The notes under the pieces: model-generated
Database searches by the model: none
Seen by the model: the letters and a program-made list of their open reading frames with translations, nothing else
What the model was told of the DNA's origin: nothing
Source of the DNA: Sapria himalayana
Taxonomy: Eukaryota; Streptophyta; Magnoliopsida; Malpighiales; Rafflesiaceae
Direction: 5' to 3'
DNA: 64,000 bases
Assembly: GCA_029783825.1 (NCBI GenBank)
Contig: JAREIK010012036.1
Coordinates: forward strand, 1-64,000
Shown here: piece by piece, positions 1 to 12,017 of the stretch
How positions within the stretch are numbered: position 1 is the stretch's first letter
Layout of the letters: each line of letters begins with the position of its first letter
Position numbers and translations under genes: made by a program

Positions 1-1983
1 GAGTTTTTAGACTTCTTATTCTAGGTATTCTTAGTATTATTCTATTTCTTCTTATTTTTCTTATTCTTCTTTGTCTTTTATTCTTCTTATTCCTTATTCT
101 CTTATTCTTTTTATTCTACTTATTCTTCTTAATCTTATTATTATTTATTATTATTCTTATTCTTTTTATTATTTTATTCATCTTATTCATCTTATTCTTG
201 GTATTCTTCTTATTATTATTCTTATTATTTTTATTATTCTTCTTATTCTTATTATTATTCTTAATCTACTTCTTCTTCTGCTTATTCTTCTTATTCTCCT
301 TATTCTTCTAATTCTTATTCTTCTTATTCTTTGTATTCATCTTATACTAGTTATTCTTATCATTCTTCTTTTCTTATTTTTATTCTTATTTTTTTTATAT
401 ATTCTTACACTTCTTATTCTTCTGGTTCTTCATATTCTTCTTATTCCTTATTCTTCATATTCTTCATATTCTTCATTTTATTATTCTTATTATTCTTCTT
501 ATTCTTTTTATTATTCATATTCTTCTTATTCTTAATATTCTTTTTTTATTATTCTTATTCTATTATTTGTCTTTTCTTATTTTCTTCTTTTTATTATTAT
601 TGTTTTTATTCTTCTTATTCTTTTTATTCTTCGTATCTTCTTATTCTTCTTATTTTACTTATTATTCATATTTTTCTTATTTTTTTTATTCTTATTGTTC
701 TTCTTATTCTTCTTATTTAGATTATTCTTGTAATTCTTTTTAATCTTCTTATTTAGATTATTCATGTAATTATTCTAATTCTTATTATTCTTTTATTCTT
801 CTTATTCTTTTTATTCTTCTTATTCGTCTTATTCTTTTTATTATTCTTATTCTTCTTAATACTTTTATTCTACTTATTATTATTATTATTCTTTTTATTC
901 TTATTTTTTATCTATTATTCTTATTCTTCTTTTTCGAGTTATTCGTGTTTTTCTTCTTATTTTTTTTATTCTTCTTATTCTTCATATTCTTCATTTTCTT
1001 CTTATACTTATTATTCTTCTTATTCTAATTATTCTTCTTATTCTTTTTTTTTTTATTCTTCTTATTCTTTTTATTCTTCTTATTCTTCTTATACTTTTAT
1101 TCTTCTTATTCATCTTAATTTATTTCTCTTCTTATTCTTCTTTTTCTTCTTATTCTTTCTATTCTACTTATTAAAGTTATTCTTATCAATCTTCTTATTC
1201 TTATTATTTTTCTGATTCATCTTATTCTTCTTATTCAACTTATTATTCTTATTATACTTATTCTTCTTATTCTTATTCTGCTTATTCTTTTTATTTATTT
1301 TTTTTGTTATTCTTATTATTCTTCTTATTTTTATTATTCTTCGGATTCTTCTTTATCTTCTTATTCTTCTTATTCATCTTATTCTTCTTATTCTTCTTAT
1401 TCTTATATTTCATGTTATTCTTTTTATTCTTGATATTCTTATCTTCATATCATTTTTATTCTTCTTAATCTTCACATTCTAATTGTTCTTCTTTTTCTAA
1501 TTATTCTTCTTATTCTTTTTATTCTTCTTATTCTTCCTTTTATTATTATTCTTCTTATTTTACTTATTGTTTTTATTCTTAATATTCTACTTATTCTTAA
1601 TATTTTTCTTATTCGTTTTATTTTCACATTATTCTTATTCTTTATATTTTTCTTATACTTCTTATTCTTCTTATTCTTCTTATTCTTCTTATTCTTCTTA
1701 TTCTTCTTATTCCTCTTATTCTTCTTATTCTTCTTATTCTTCTTATTCTTCTTATTCTTCTTATTCTTTTTTCTTCTTATTCGTCTTATTCTTCTTATTC
1801 TTATTATTCTTCTTATTCTCCTTATTTTTATTATTCTTTTATTTTTCTTATTTTTCTTATTATTCTTATTCTTTTTATTATTCTTATTCTTTTTATTGTT
1901 TTATTTCTTCTTATTCTTTTTAATCTTATTATTTTTCTTATTATTCTTATTCTTTCTATTCTTTTTATTTTTCTTGTTCATCT

Positions 1984-2660
1984 TATTATTCTTTTTCGAG
2001 TTATTCTTGTAATTCTTATTATTCTTTTTATAATTCTTTATGTTTTTTATTCTTTTTATGCTTCTTATTCATCTTATTGTTTATATTCTTTTTATTCTTT
2101 TTATTCATCATATTCTTCTTATTCTTTGTATTCTTCTTTTTTTTATTCTTCGTATTCTTATTATTTTTCTTATTCTTCTTATTCTTCTTATTCTTCTCAT
2201 TTTTCTTTTTTTTCTTATTCCTCTCAGTCTTCTTACTCTTTTTATTCTTTTTATTCTTTTTATACTTCTTATCTTCTTATACTTCTTATTCTTCTTATTC
2301 ATCTTATTTTTTTTATTCATCTTATTATTCTTTTTCGTATTATTCTAGTAATTCTTATTATTCTTTTATACTTATTAATCTTCTTTTTTTTATGCTTCTT
2401 ATTCATCTTATTCTTCATATTCTTCTTATTCTTATTATTCTTCTTATTTTTTTCATTCTTCTTATTTTTCGTATTTCTTATTCTTCTTATTCTTCTCATT
2501 TTTCTTATTCTTCTTATTCTTTTTATTCTTCTTAATCTTCTTAATCTTCTTATTCTTCTTTTTCTTATTTTTGTTCTTATTCTTATTATTTTTATTATTC
2601 TTATTATTATTCTAAATATTGTATTCATCATATTCTTCTTATTCTTTTTATTCTTATTAT
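1984..2660. repeat. Higher-order duplication inside satellite block 1
   Basis: A phrase beginning CATCTTATTATTCTTTTTCG at about 1978 recurs at about 2316. In both copies it is followed by a TATT-rich segment, then TATGCTTCTTATTCATCTTA, then CATCATATTC- and TTCTCATTTTTC-like words in the same order. The offset is about 335-340 bp with many substitutions. This shows that longer units have been duplicated, not only single 9-mers. Confidence 0.6.
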
Positions 2661-3237
2661 TCTTATTATTCTTCTTATTCTTATTATTCTTCTTATTCTT
2701 CTTATTCTTCATATTCTTTTTATTCTTCTTATTCTGCTTACTCTTATTATTCTATTTATTCTTTTTCTTCTTATAATTTTTATTCTTCATATTTTTCTTA
2801 TTTTTTTTATTTTTCTTATTTTTGTTATTCTTCTTATTATTCTCATTTTTTTATTCTTCTTATTGTTCTTATTCTTCTTATTTTTAATATTCTTATTATT
2901 CTTCTTATTTTCCTTTTCTTCTTTTTCTTCTTATTCTTCGTATTCTTCTTATTCTTCTTATTAATCTTATTCTTCATATTCTTCATATTCTTCTTATATT
3001 GTTTATTCTTCTTATTCTTCTTATTCTTCTTATTCTTCTTATTCTTTTTATTCTTATTATTTTATTTATTCTTATTTTTCTACTAATTCTTAATATTTTT
3101 CTTATTCTTTTTATTCATCTTATTAATTTTATTCTTCTTATTCTTAATTTTCTTATTTTTCGTATTCCTCTTATACTTATTTTTCTTATTTATCTTATTC
3201 TTCTTTGTTTTTTGATTATTCTTATTCTTCTTAATCT

Positions 3238-3254
3238 TATTATTATTATTATTA

Positions 3255-3289
<35 letters not shown>

Positions 3290-3316
3290 TTCTTCTTCTT
3301 CTTCTTCTTCTTCTTC
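3238..3316. repeat. Compound (TTA)n-(TTC)n microsatellite
   Basis: Nearly pure TTA repeats, interrupted once by TATATTA, switch abruptly to pure TTC repeats inside the satellite block. Similar TTA-to-TTC switches occur at about 22205-22260 and 35440-35492. They are local homogenised versions of the same triplet array. Confidence 0.9.
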
Positions 3317-3418
3317 TCTATTCTTCTTATTCTTCTAATTCTTCTTTTTTTTTTTTTCTTCTTATTCTTCTATGTTTTCTAATTATTTTTATTATACTTT
3401 TTTTTCTTATTCTCCTCA

Positions 3419-3720
3419 CACTACATGAAAATTCCCTTATAGCTAGGAAAATTTCATTAGCTATATTGGCTTTATCCATCACTAAAATATATTAATGATC
3501 GATAAATGATTGATTAATGCTGAAAATTATCTCAATATAAAGTGCTCGTCACAAATTATTAACAAAAAAAAAATTCCCTTGCTAATTTTTTAATCACGAA
3601 AATTCTCTGCTATTTATTTTTTTTCCTTGCTCATTTTGTTCGTAATTAAGAGTTACAACAACTTCCCTTTCTAAATTAGCGGGGCAAATATCTCTAGCTA
3701 TTTTAAATTAAAAACTATTT
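3419..3720. repeat. Left terminal and subterminal repeats of CACTA element A
   Basis: Contains the CACTA terminus followed by AGCTAGGAAAATTT at about 3440 and TTAGC/TAGCT words near 3460, 3580 and 3675-3705. The same words occur in both orientations at the opposite end. In CACTA elements such subterminal repeats are transposase binding sites; that role is inferred here. Confidence 0.65.
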
Positions 3721-6400
3721 ATATATAATTATTTTTCCAAAAAATTTGATTACATATTTTTTAAAATTTTTATTAAATTGAATAACAAAATATAATATAA
3801 ACCATTATTTATAATTTACAAAAATTAAAAATAGTTAATAAATTATTGTTATTCAATATGTTACATAGTTATAACAAAAACATAACATATTATATATGTT
3901 TCTGCTTTTTTGTAACATTCTTTTTCCTGTCGCTCTATCACACAATAAATTGGATTAGTCATCTTTTCTTCTTCATCAATATATGTAAAGAAAATGTATA
4001 AACTATAATCTATCTATGAAATTGATGTTGCTTTCTCTCCCCCAGTTCATCTAGTCACCATCTTTCTGTTGCGACAAATTTCTCTATGCAAACTACTTTG
4101 ATCACATCTCAAATTCGTTGGGCAAACTCACCTTTGTAAGATATGAATCTGAGCGTGTTATGTTATAATTCAATCACATCACTCTCATTAAAACACATTT
4201 CTTATATAAAAAGCAAAAATACAGTCATACAATACAATCAAACATAAAATCACACCAACCCACATCAATCCCTAATGCATTTGTTCTCTACTATCTATGA
4301 TCTTTAACCATGCTTATATGCACGGATGGACATGTATAACTATGCAAAAATATCAACATGTCACATGTTTAATGCAAGTGTAAAGCAATCTAAACATTTT
4401 AATAAATAGAAAGTGGATTCGCAATTTCACAAGGGAATTGAAAATATAATCTTTCGTTGTTATGACCGGTACTTGTAACGAGTTTTAGAAAGTGGATTCG
4501 CAATTTCTAGCTCATGAATTAAACACTAACTTATATATAACTTGGTAGCTCACTAAAACAGAGCTAGTGTAGAAAACACATCCTCAAAATGATCAAATAC
4601 AAAATCAAATGATTCAAATAGATTATTAAGTTATAGTTCATCTTTGGAATCATCACCATGCGCTTCATCTGCCACCTTGCTAGGGTTTGTTTTGGTTTAT
4701 AGTTCAGGAACCATTTTTTAGTAGCATCATCCTCAATAATACATCAGGAATGATGTCAATGCTAGACTTCATGAAATTATATATTTGAGAAGCGAATCCT
4801 TTAGGATCATCAAGGTTGAAACATCTCTCCTTTAATGCAGTCTAGTACATTAGCCAGGCTATTTGCCCAAAAATAGTTTGGCAGCAGGAGCATGGGAGGT
4901 AAAGATCATGCAAGCCTAATATATATATCAACCCACTTGTATCCCATCACAAGATTTTTGTTCCCAAAAGATGATGACACTATCCTTGATTACGTGAATG
5001 AATATGGGATCTTGGTTGAATCTGCAAGGCATGATTGATGCAGATGGAATAAGAAAGGAAATTGAAAACCAAGACAAGGGTGCCGGTAGTTCTTGGGCTT
5101 TGAAAGCACGCAAGAGAAAGAATGGTAAAGGGAGCAAAAAAAAGGAGATGTTGCAGGTGGATAACAAAAGAGGTAGAAGAGGAATGAGATTCCAATAAAA
5201 TAGTGAAGGTAGCTCGTGTCAGGATAAGATTCTAAAGAACAAAGGCATATAAATTGAAATATAACTTGTTAACTTCAATGACCCCATGGCTTGTAGATAG
5301 TTTATCAGTAGGCAACTCAGAAATAGGAATTGATATATTTTCTAATGCCTTCCTTACAACATAGTGACTCACAGGAATACTCACGGTCTACACAATGTTG
5401 AGCAGAGAACACCATCATTGTCTACACAGATAACACATCAAGATAAAAAAATATAAAATTAAAAAGCACATAGCTTCATTACACTAATGAGCTAAGCAAT
5501 TCCTCCTCAAGTAGATTGGGAGGCCATTGATGTTGCATTCCTCAAGTAATAGCTATAGCTCATACTTCAATAACATAATCAACAAAATGACTATAACCTA
5601 GAACTAAAGTGGCTCTCCATAGCTCATATTGATGAGATCACATTTATGCTGCATAAAAGTAAGTGTTTTCACCATGTGAATTATCTAGAGTAAATATGAG
5701 TGACTAATAAAAATATTTGACCTCCACTATAGCTATCATGGCCTGTGTCAATATTTACATTGACCCCAAGCATGAGTCTCCAATCTTGCATGATACTTTT
5801 TGTGCTTCAGGTGCAACTCCATTGAGCAACTACTCCTTAAATTGAAGAGCGAGATAAAAATGTAAAAACACCATGAAGGAATAAACCAATAGCAGCAGAC
5901 AAGTGTGATATCTATGAGTGGAAAGCAACAGCAATAGGAGCAACATGTGTACCATGAGCAGAGGAATCAGTTATGATGATTAGAGTATTTTCCTCGTCAT
6001 AAATATTAAGAGCAAATGTACAAACATCTAGCTTGCTAATTATTACAAATTTCTTTTCTCCCCGAAAGTGTAATTCAAATCACATCACAACACAACCCAA
6101 TGATGTCCATCTGTAGGAAAACTAGGCACTAATAATCAAGAAACAAAGAACATACGTAGCTAATTGCTATATCTATTCTATGGATCACAATAAAAACTTT
6201 AAAAAAGCAATGCACTTTAAGATATATGATGCGAAACTTCAAAAGAAGCAAAACTAGAAAAAAATGGTAGTTTATAAATATTGCCTTTCATATTGTTAGC
6301 GTTTATATTTTTTAAATTTTCTAATTAAACATTTATGATAATGAGTTTGTATGAGTTTTATATGAGTTTACTTTTAACATGAAATCAAACGAAGAGGTGT
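3721..6400. other. AT-rich interior of CACTA element A, no convincing gene
   Basis: Mostly unique AT-rich sequence. Short open frames (for example 4998-5198 on + and its antisense partners at 4928-5195) have no recognisable domain, no clear codon bias and no supporting neighbours, so I do not call them genes. The stretch 4640-6200 is somewhat richer in G+C than its surroundings and could be decayed captured sequence, but I cannot name it. Confidence 0.5.
4407..4507. repeat. Pair of 20-bp direct repeats
   Basis: GAAAGTGGATTCGCAATTTC occurs at 4409-4428 and again at 4488-4507, 79 bp apart; both copies are also preceded by TA. The exact repetition in otherwise unique DNA suggests a small insertion or duplication scar. 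Confidence 0.85.
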
Positions 6401-6408
6401 GAGCGTGT

Positions 6409-6522
6409 AATAATAGGGTAACACATCATGTAGCAGTCTGGCGTGCAATAATAGGGTGACACATCTTATGGCAGTCTGGCATGCAATAATAGGGTGACAC
6501 ATCATGTGGAAGTCTAGCATGC
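6409..6522. repeat. 38-bp minisatellite, three units
   Basis: Three head-to-tail 38-bp units, each starting AATAATAGGGT and ending near CTGGCRTGC or CTAGCATGC, with a few substitutions between units. They are followed to about 6770 by GTGT/GCATG-rich sequence made of diverged pieces of the same words (GCAGTCTGGCATG, TAGTGTG). The G+T content contrasts with the AT-rich surroundings. Confidence 0.85.
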
Positions 6523-6907
6523 ACCACGTGGAACTTTGCCATGTGCTAGTGGCAGTCTAGAATGCACCATGTGCATGTGTGCAGTAGTGTTAATGTGTAT
6601 GTAGTGTGACACAAATAAGGTGTCATTGTGGCATGTGCCATGTGATAGTGTGCACAATGGATGTGTGTGTGGAAAGGTAGTGGGCAGTTATATGCATGTA
6701 GTGTGGCATGCTTTGTGAGGCGGTGTGGGCAATGAATGCATGTAGTGTGTTATGGTAGTGTGCAAAATGAATATATCATTTATCAACTACTTCTAAACTT
6801 GTTAAATCACATTTTAATCACTCATCTAATATATATATATATATCAATAAGTATAGAAGATCATGGAAAATATTAAATAGCTGAAAAAATGGGTCTAACC
6901 ATCAAAA

Positions 6908-7342
6908 TCATGGAGCTTCTTGATGATAGTTTTGGAAGATAACTTTGATTGTTTGATATTCTGCAAAACAAGACATCATATTTAGAAAAATGAGATTGTG
7001 TTTAACAAGAACTTTCTGAAAGTTGTAAAAAAAGTATTTTTGGAGTACATGAGCATGAAGATCAGGGTTCACTTCAGAAGACCATCCATTATCCAGATGG
7101 TCAAGATCAAAGAACTCAATGGCATCAAGAACATCAAATAACTCATCAGAGGCATTATTAAGAGAGACAAAGTTGGTGAATCCCAAAGTTGATTTTTCTG
7201 CATCACCATCATCACCACTTCCTGGATCTTCAACTTTCATAGAATTAATTTCAGTTTTAGGCAAGAAGACATGTCTTTGCATATTTCTTGATAAAAATTC
7301 AGAATGATAGTTCACTGACATTGCCCGAAACAACTCCCTCAA
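6908..7342 (-). pseudogene. Open gene-like fragment inside CACTA element A, unidentified
   Basis: A 144-codon open frame on the minus strand that is not low-complexity. It contains an acidic stretch (EDPGSGDDGDAEKS) and a segment rich in D/E and aromatics (SDELFDVLDAIEFFDLDHLDNGW). A plausible 3' splice site lies near its start. The acidic DELFDV...NGW segment weakly recalls the linker of plant PH-START-DUF1336 (EDR2-like) proteins. That is a faint impression, not an identification. It has no partner exons in good order nearby and lies inside a transposon, so it is most simply a captured and decaying exon. The first methionine at 7342 need not be a real start. Confidence 0.4.
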
Positions 7343-10060
7343 TGCTGAAAAAGGTAGTATTTAGTCAAAAAAAACAATGTGTGAGTGCAGAGAAATGAAC
7401 CATTTTTGCTACCTGCTACCCTTTCAAGCATAGAATAGTTATGGAGCATGCTAATGACGGACGGATATATAGTTTCCAAAATCTCTAAATTAAAATCTCA
7501 ATGAGTCCCATGTCATTTAAGTTAGATCCATTCTAATACATTAATAGAATCTATCACACCAGGTAAAGCATGATTAGAAAAATGGTAGCTTGTATAAGCT
7601 CTTCTAATGCTTTCGTTACTCTTTAGGTTGTGTTTGATTGGATAGAATTGAAGGGGGACATGATTTGATGATATTAAAATAATGTATGATTAATAATCTC
7701 ATTTCGGATTTAAAAATCTTAATGAATTAGTATGGAATATACTTAGGCATAAATATTTAAAACATTTATTTTACACATTTATCAGACAATCTCTATAAAT
7801 GAGAGATTTCCTAAGAGTTTATAGTAATTTATAAGTAACTATCAATTATAATTGATATATTTTCAAATCCAATTTTCAAATTCTTGTGGAATTCAAATAA
7901 TGGATGAATATGTTCATCCATTTGGTCTTCAATTTCATGACTTATTCAAATGTTATAATAGTCATATTTTTGTTTCTAATAAGATATCACATCTTTATGC
8001 GATGACCAAAATCAGTCCAAACTCTAAAAAGTAAGTCTCGAATTCAAGATTTATCATGCATGATCTCTTCAATCTTTTGAAGTAAGACTGCCAAGATAAT
8101 ATACTGGTACAATTTGTTTTCTTATTTAGCATTCATATTGTAAATGCTTCCATATATTAGGATAAGATAAGATAGATATGGAAATCGCATTCACACCCAA
8201 GTACCAAGGCTCTCACTTTAACAAGATAAATTAAAAAAGATAAGTATCTCAACAATTTTACCCGATAACTTTAAAGAAACTATGTTTGAAGAGAATATGT
8301 AATACAAAAATTTCTCAAGTGATAAATCATCTTAATATATTATTCATTCATAAAAAAATTTAACTTCAAAGTTATTATGAAAACTAATATTAGTATTTAT
8401 TTAATTACACAAACCTTTGTAAAAGATAATATATGCAATGAAAATAATATACCAAAATACCTATATGCAATTTCTCATCCTTCTAATCCTACCACCCAAG
8501 GATTAGTAAATGTTAGTTAAAGCTAACACCCAATGTTGAGTCAATCATCTTTATATCTTAGTTCAATAGCATTTTCTTGTGAATTAAGGTGAAAGTAAAA
8601 CTTTAGGTTGAGATTTCTCTAAACAAATACATTTAGAGCTAAAGTTACAAAAAAGGTTGCCTACATTACTTTTAAGGCATGCTCTAATGTAGTCCTTTTG
8701 TGGAGTATATTTCTTGTGAATCATCAAATGATATTGAATAACTGCAAAGACAACCAAAATAGAGGTATCAAATTCACAAAATAAATGTTAAAAATTTCCA
8801 TGAAAATCAAAAATTTATTTATGCATTACTATAATATAAGTTCCATCTTCTTCCCTTTGCCAATATCGCCGGATCAATAGATCTCTTGGTTCCATACCCC
8901 TACAAGTGGAGGGTCTAGTTAATTAACTAATTAAAATCACACATTATACAAACCAAACTTGAGATTAAGAAAACCCATAAACATATACACATAGTACATT
9001 ATGGTTTGAGATATAGCTAAAATAACAAATTAAATGCAAACTAAAAGCCCACTTTGTAAAGAAATTAAATTCAACCAAATGGATAATTAACATATTTAGT
9101 GAATGTTTGGTAATAACTTGAATTAATAAATAAATAAAATATTTTTATTTATTATCATTATAACTTATGAGTGTAAATATACTAAGTAAATAACTTTATA
9201 AATTTTATGGTGATTCTATCAAGCAAGATTATGTTGGTAGAGATATAGCTTGTGTTTTTTTAACTTTACAACTCATTAACAATAATTGTTCATTTAACCA
9301 GGGAAGCTATTCATTGTACAACTGCTTGTGATTAATATTAGTGTGCCCATCAAGCTCCTCCACCATGGTGCCTTGGTAGAAACAGAAGTCCCATCAACTA
9401 GAAAAATATAGATCAGTTTTCTATCAAGAAGTTAAGAAAATTTTAGGAAGACAAAAAATTATAAAGAAGAACCTTACTCAAATCTCGAAGAACCCAAAAA
9501 CATGAGAGTTTGGAAAATGGCTTCGCAAGTCCCATCAACAACACCAATAGCCATTATAGTAGGATGATCATCCCAATGCTAGAAACAAAATTTCTCACTT
9601 TGAAAGATGAAGCAAACAAGCTACGAACCAGTTCTCGGAACTTAAACTTACTCCGCCATGATTGCCCCAATCCTTTGCTTCCTTGAAAAGTCACAACCCT
9701 ATAATGTTTGGGCTATTACTTAGCATAATTTAAACTCACAGCCACTTTGAAAACATGCTAGGAGTTGTAAAAAAGGCTAGATATTGCCATTATAACAACC
9801 AAATATTTTCCATGGAGAGGGTGCAATCACATCAGATATCATTGCATTTGCATGAAATCTCGTGGAACATTCTACATATCTTTTATGGCTAATCCTCTTT
9901 GAAACACACAACCTGGAAGAAGAAACACTATGTATCCAAGAAGAGTACAAATACATGGAAATGTTGTTCAAAACATACCTTAAGGGGGGCCATTTTTTTA
10001 AGTTCAAAACAAAAAATACAACAAAATATTTTTTATGACCACCCTTTTGTTAGCTAAGTA
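7343..10060. other. AT-rich interior of CACTA element A, nothing recognised
   Basis: Unique AT-rich sequence. Open frames at 7852-8034 (+) and 9777-10007 (-) are short and without domain features; the latter region is slightly more G+C-rich and could be a piece of the same captured material. No repeats of note. Confidence 0.5.
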
Positions 10061-10068
10061 GCAATGTG

Positions 10069-10085
10069 AGATAGAGCGAGCGAGA

Positions 10086-10122
<37 letters not shown>

Positions 10123-10415
10123 GAGAGAGTGGGAAAGAGTATGAGAGAGAGAAGGCAAGAGAAAACAAGAGAGGGAGAGCATGCTAGAGAGAGAGAGAGC
10201 ATGCTAGAGAGACAGAGATAGTGAGAGAGCGAGAGAGATAGTGAGAGAGAGAGAGAGATAGTTAGAGATATATATATATATATATATAGTGAGAGAGAGG
10301 GAGGGATAGAGAGAGTGGGAGAGAGAGGGAGGGATAGAGAGAGTGGGAAAGAGAGGGAGGGAGATAGAGAGAGAGGGGAGAGAGAGGGGGGGAGGGGGGG
10401 GAGAGAGAGATAGAG
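10069..10415. repeat. (GA)n purine tract with an internal (TA)n segment
   Basis: About 350 bp of imperfect GA repeats on +, with short duplicated modules (GCATGCTAGAGAGA twice near 10180-10210; GGGAGGGATAGAGAGAGTGG twice near 10310-10345), an alternating TA run near 10267-10287 and a G-rich end at 10380-10402. The 145-codon S/L/P-rich frame on the minus strand is only a translation of this repeat. Confidence 0.95.
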
Positions 10416-10775
10416 AAAATAGGTTAGAAAATAATCAATAGCTAAAAAATTTTCACAAACTCTGAGCAACCTTGTCATATAAATCATGAGGCCAATTCTG
10501 GCTCAAATTGTTTGCAAGGAACATCTCAATCTTGTCTCTGACAGCTTTAGGTGATCCATCAGAATCGTGACACTGTTGAGATATATAGTAATTTTCATAA
10601 GGTTAAGCATGCATGCTTGAGCATGAAGAGACAACACATCATTCTAATGCACATTACTGGCCACATCTGCAATGGGAGGATCAAAGGGAAGAAATGGCAA
10701 TCTAGTTACTTCTCTCAAAGCATATGCATGACGTCCTAATTTTTCCAACTTGTACACCGAGAGCATTGCCTCTAG

Positions 10776-12017
10776 CTACCTCAGCATAGTTTCTTGCTCT
10801 AAAATAAGTTCCCTCTCCTGGGTACTTGCATCAGGGTAATACTTGTTAGTCTCCAAAATCTCATTTCTAGACTGAATAAGACTAGCAACCCAGCTCTCAC
10901 TATCAAGTCTGCCATGTGTTAGGGCACAATTTGCTTTAGAAAGGCACATTTTAGTAGCATCTAGTGCCAAAAGAATGCTCCAACTCTCTTCAAAATTTCA
11001 ATAGATTTGTCATAAAAACTAGCTTGTTACTGCTGGTGCACAGCTTCAAGAAGAAACTTTTGCCTTGAACTAAATTCAGGCAAAAACCATACCAGTTCAC
11101 CTTCCTCGCTAGCACCTCTCGGACCAAGTAAAAGATAAACACCACCATCCCGCAACAACAACTTAGAAAGTAGTTGCTTAAACATCAAACCTCTCTTTCT
11201 TTTCTGATCCATGGTACCTCTTTCAATGTCATTGCATGATCCCCATTACGTAAAAATCCAGCACCATATCACTTGATTAGGCTTGAGGCCTTTGCATGAG
11301 CATCCATCACTCCTATTTTCTTTACAATTCCTGCACCCTCAGAAAGAACTCCACAGTCAACCAACACAATTGATATGTGGACAACATCGAATATTATATC
11401 CTCGTCTTCAGCTTCTTTGGAAAAATAGATGACATTGGACCATAACAGTATGCTTAGAAGTAGCACATATGGGTAGACTAGAGGGTCCTTGCCATTTTTG
11501 GTCTAGTATGAAGGCTCGAATTTGTTTAAATAAGCTACATGTCTTCCAAGCTATATGGTATGTGTCCTTCATGAAAGGCAGTGGCTGAAGATCCACTAAG
11601 AGGATCTTGATTTGCTGATAATTTGACCCACAAAAATCTTTTATAGTATTGAATAATGTTGGTAGATCTCTCGGTAAATGATCAATTAGACGGTGACAAC
11701 CAGATAATAGCATAGAGCAATAATTTTTTCTATCTCATGATATTCATCCTGCCAAGTCCATCACTCTCAGCAACTTTTCACATTCTCTTGAAGCAGAAAT
11801 TGCTGCATGAACCATGCTCCCAATGTTAATCCATTTTGTTAGCAGTGGAGCAAATTGTTGGGAAGCACGAGATGACTATGCTACATTTCTTGCTTCATCA
11901 AGCAAAAATATATCTGCTGCCAGTCGTGTTGATTTGGGCACTTTTTTAATACAAACTCAGTAGAGAACGAATCCATCTAGCAGCATCTTCAGAACTATTA
12001 GCTCCAACTACATAGAA
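10776..12017 (-). pseudogene. Broken gene fragment(s) inside CACTA element A, unidentified
   Basis: The minus strand carries a run of gene-like segments broken by stops and frame changes. In order from the upstream side they are about 12017-11951 (FYVVGANSSEDAARWIRSLL), about 11937-11740 (LAADIFLLDEARNVA, then ASRECEKLLRVMDLAG), 11713-11408 (ending near MVQCHLFFQRS), 11466-11269, 11212-11027 (RDGGVYLLLGPRGASEEGEL) and 10970-10776. The first resembles the C-terminal helix of a pleckstrin-homology domain; the others I do not recognise. Composition is protein-like and all segments share one strand, so they look like exons of one or two host genes carried by the transposon and now non-functional. 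Splice boundaries and order were not resolved. Confidence 0.45.

Larger units (their letters stand above)
1..3418 (-). repeat. TTATTCTTC-type 9-bp satellite block 1 (T-rich on +)
   Basis: Degenerate tandem array of T-T-N triplets (TTA, TTC, TTT) with a 9-bp core TTATTCTTC, written GAAGAATAA on the minus strand. Perfect core runs occur at about 1665-1765. Because the period is a multiple of three, all + frames stay open and give spurious L/F, S/Y or I/L peptides. The block is cut at 3419 by CACTA element A and resumes at 14527 with the same strand polarity. It therefore belongs to the array that ends at the LINE 3' terminus near 20501. Strand is given as the strand reading GAAGAATAA. Confidence 0.97.

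Noticed and set aside
2108..2712. Lysine/arginine/asparagine/isoleucine-rich frames on the minus strand
   Set aside because: Reverse translations of the same satellite (AAG/AAT/AGA/ATA codons); no non-repetitive content.
71..3382. Many long open frames on + rich in L/I/F or S/Y, resembling multi-pass membrane proteins
   Set aside because: They are translations of TTA/TTC/TTT triplets in three frames. The same happens in every T-rich block (14524-20206, 21454-22630, 29235-30651, 33039-36682) and, on the minus strand, in the A-rich blocks.
10050..10487. 145-codon S/L/P-rich frame on the minus strand
   Set aside because: Entirely encoded by the (GA)n tract.
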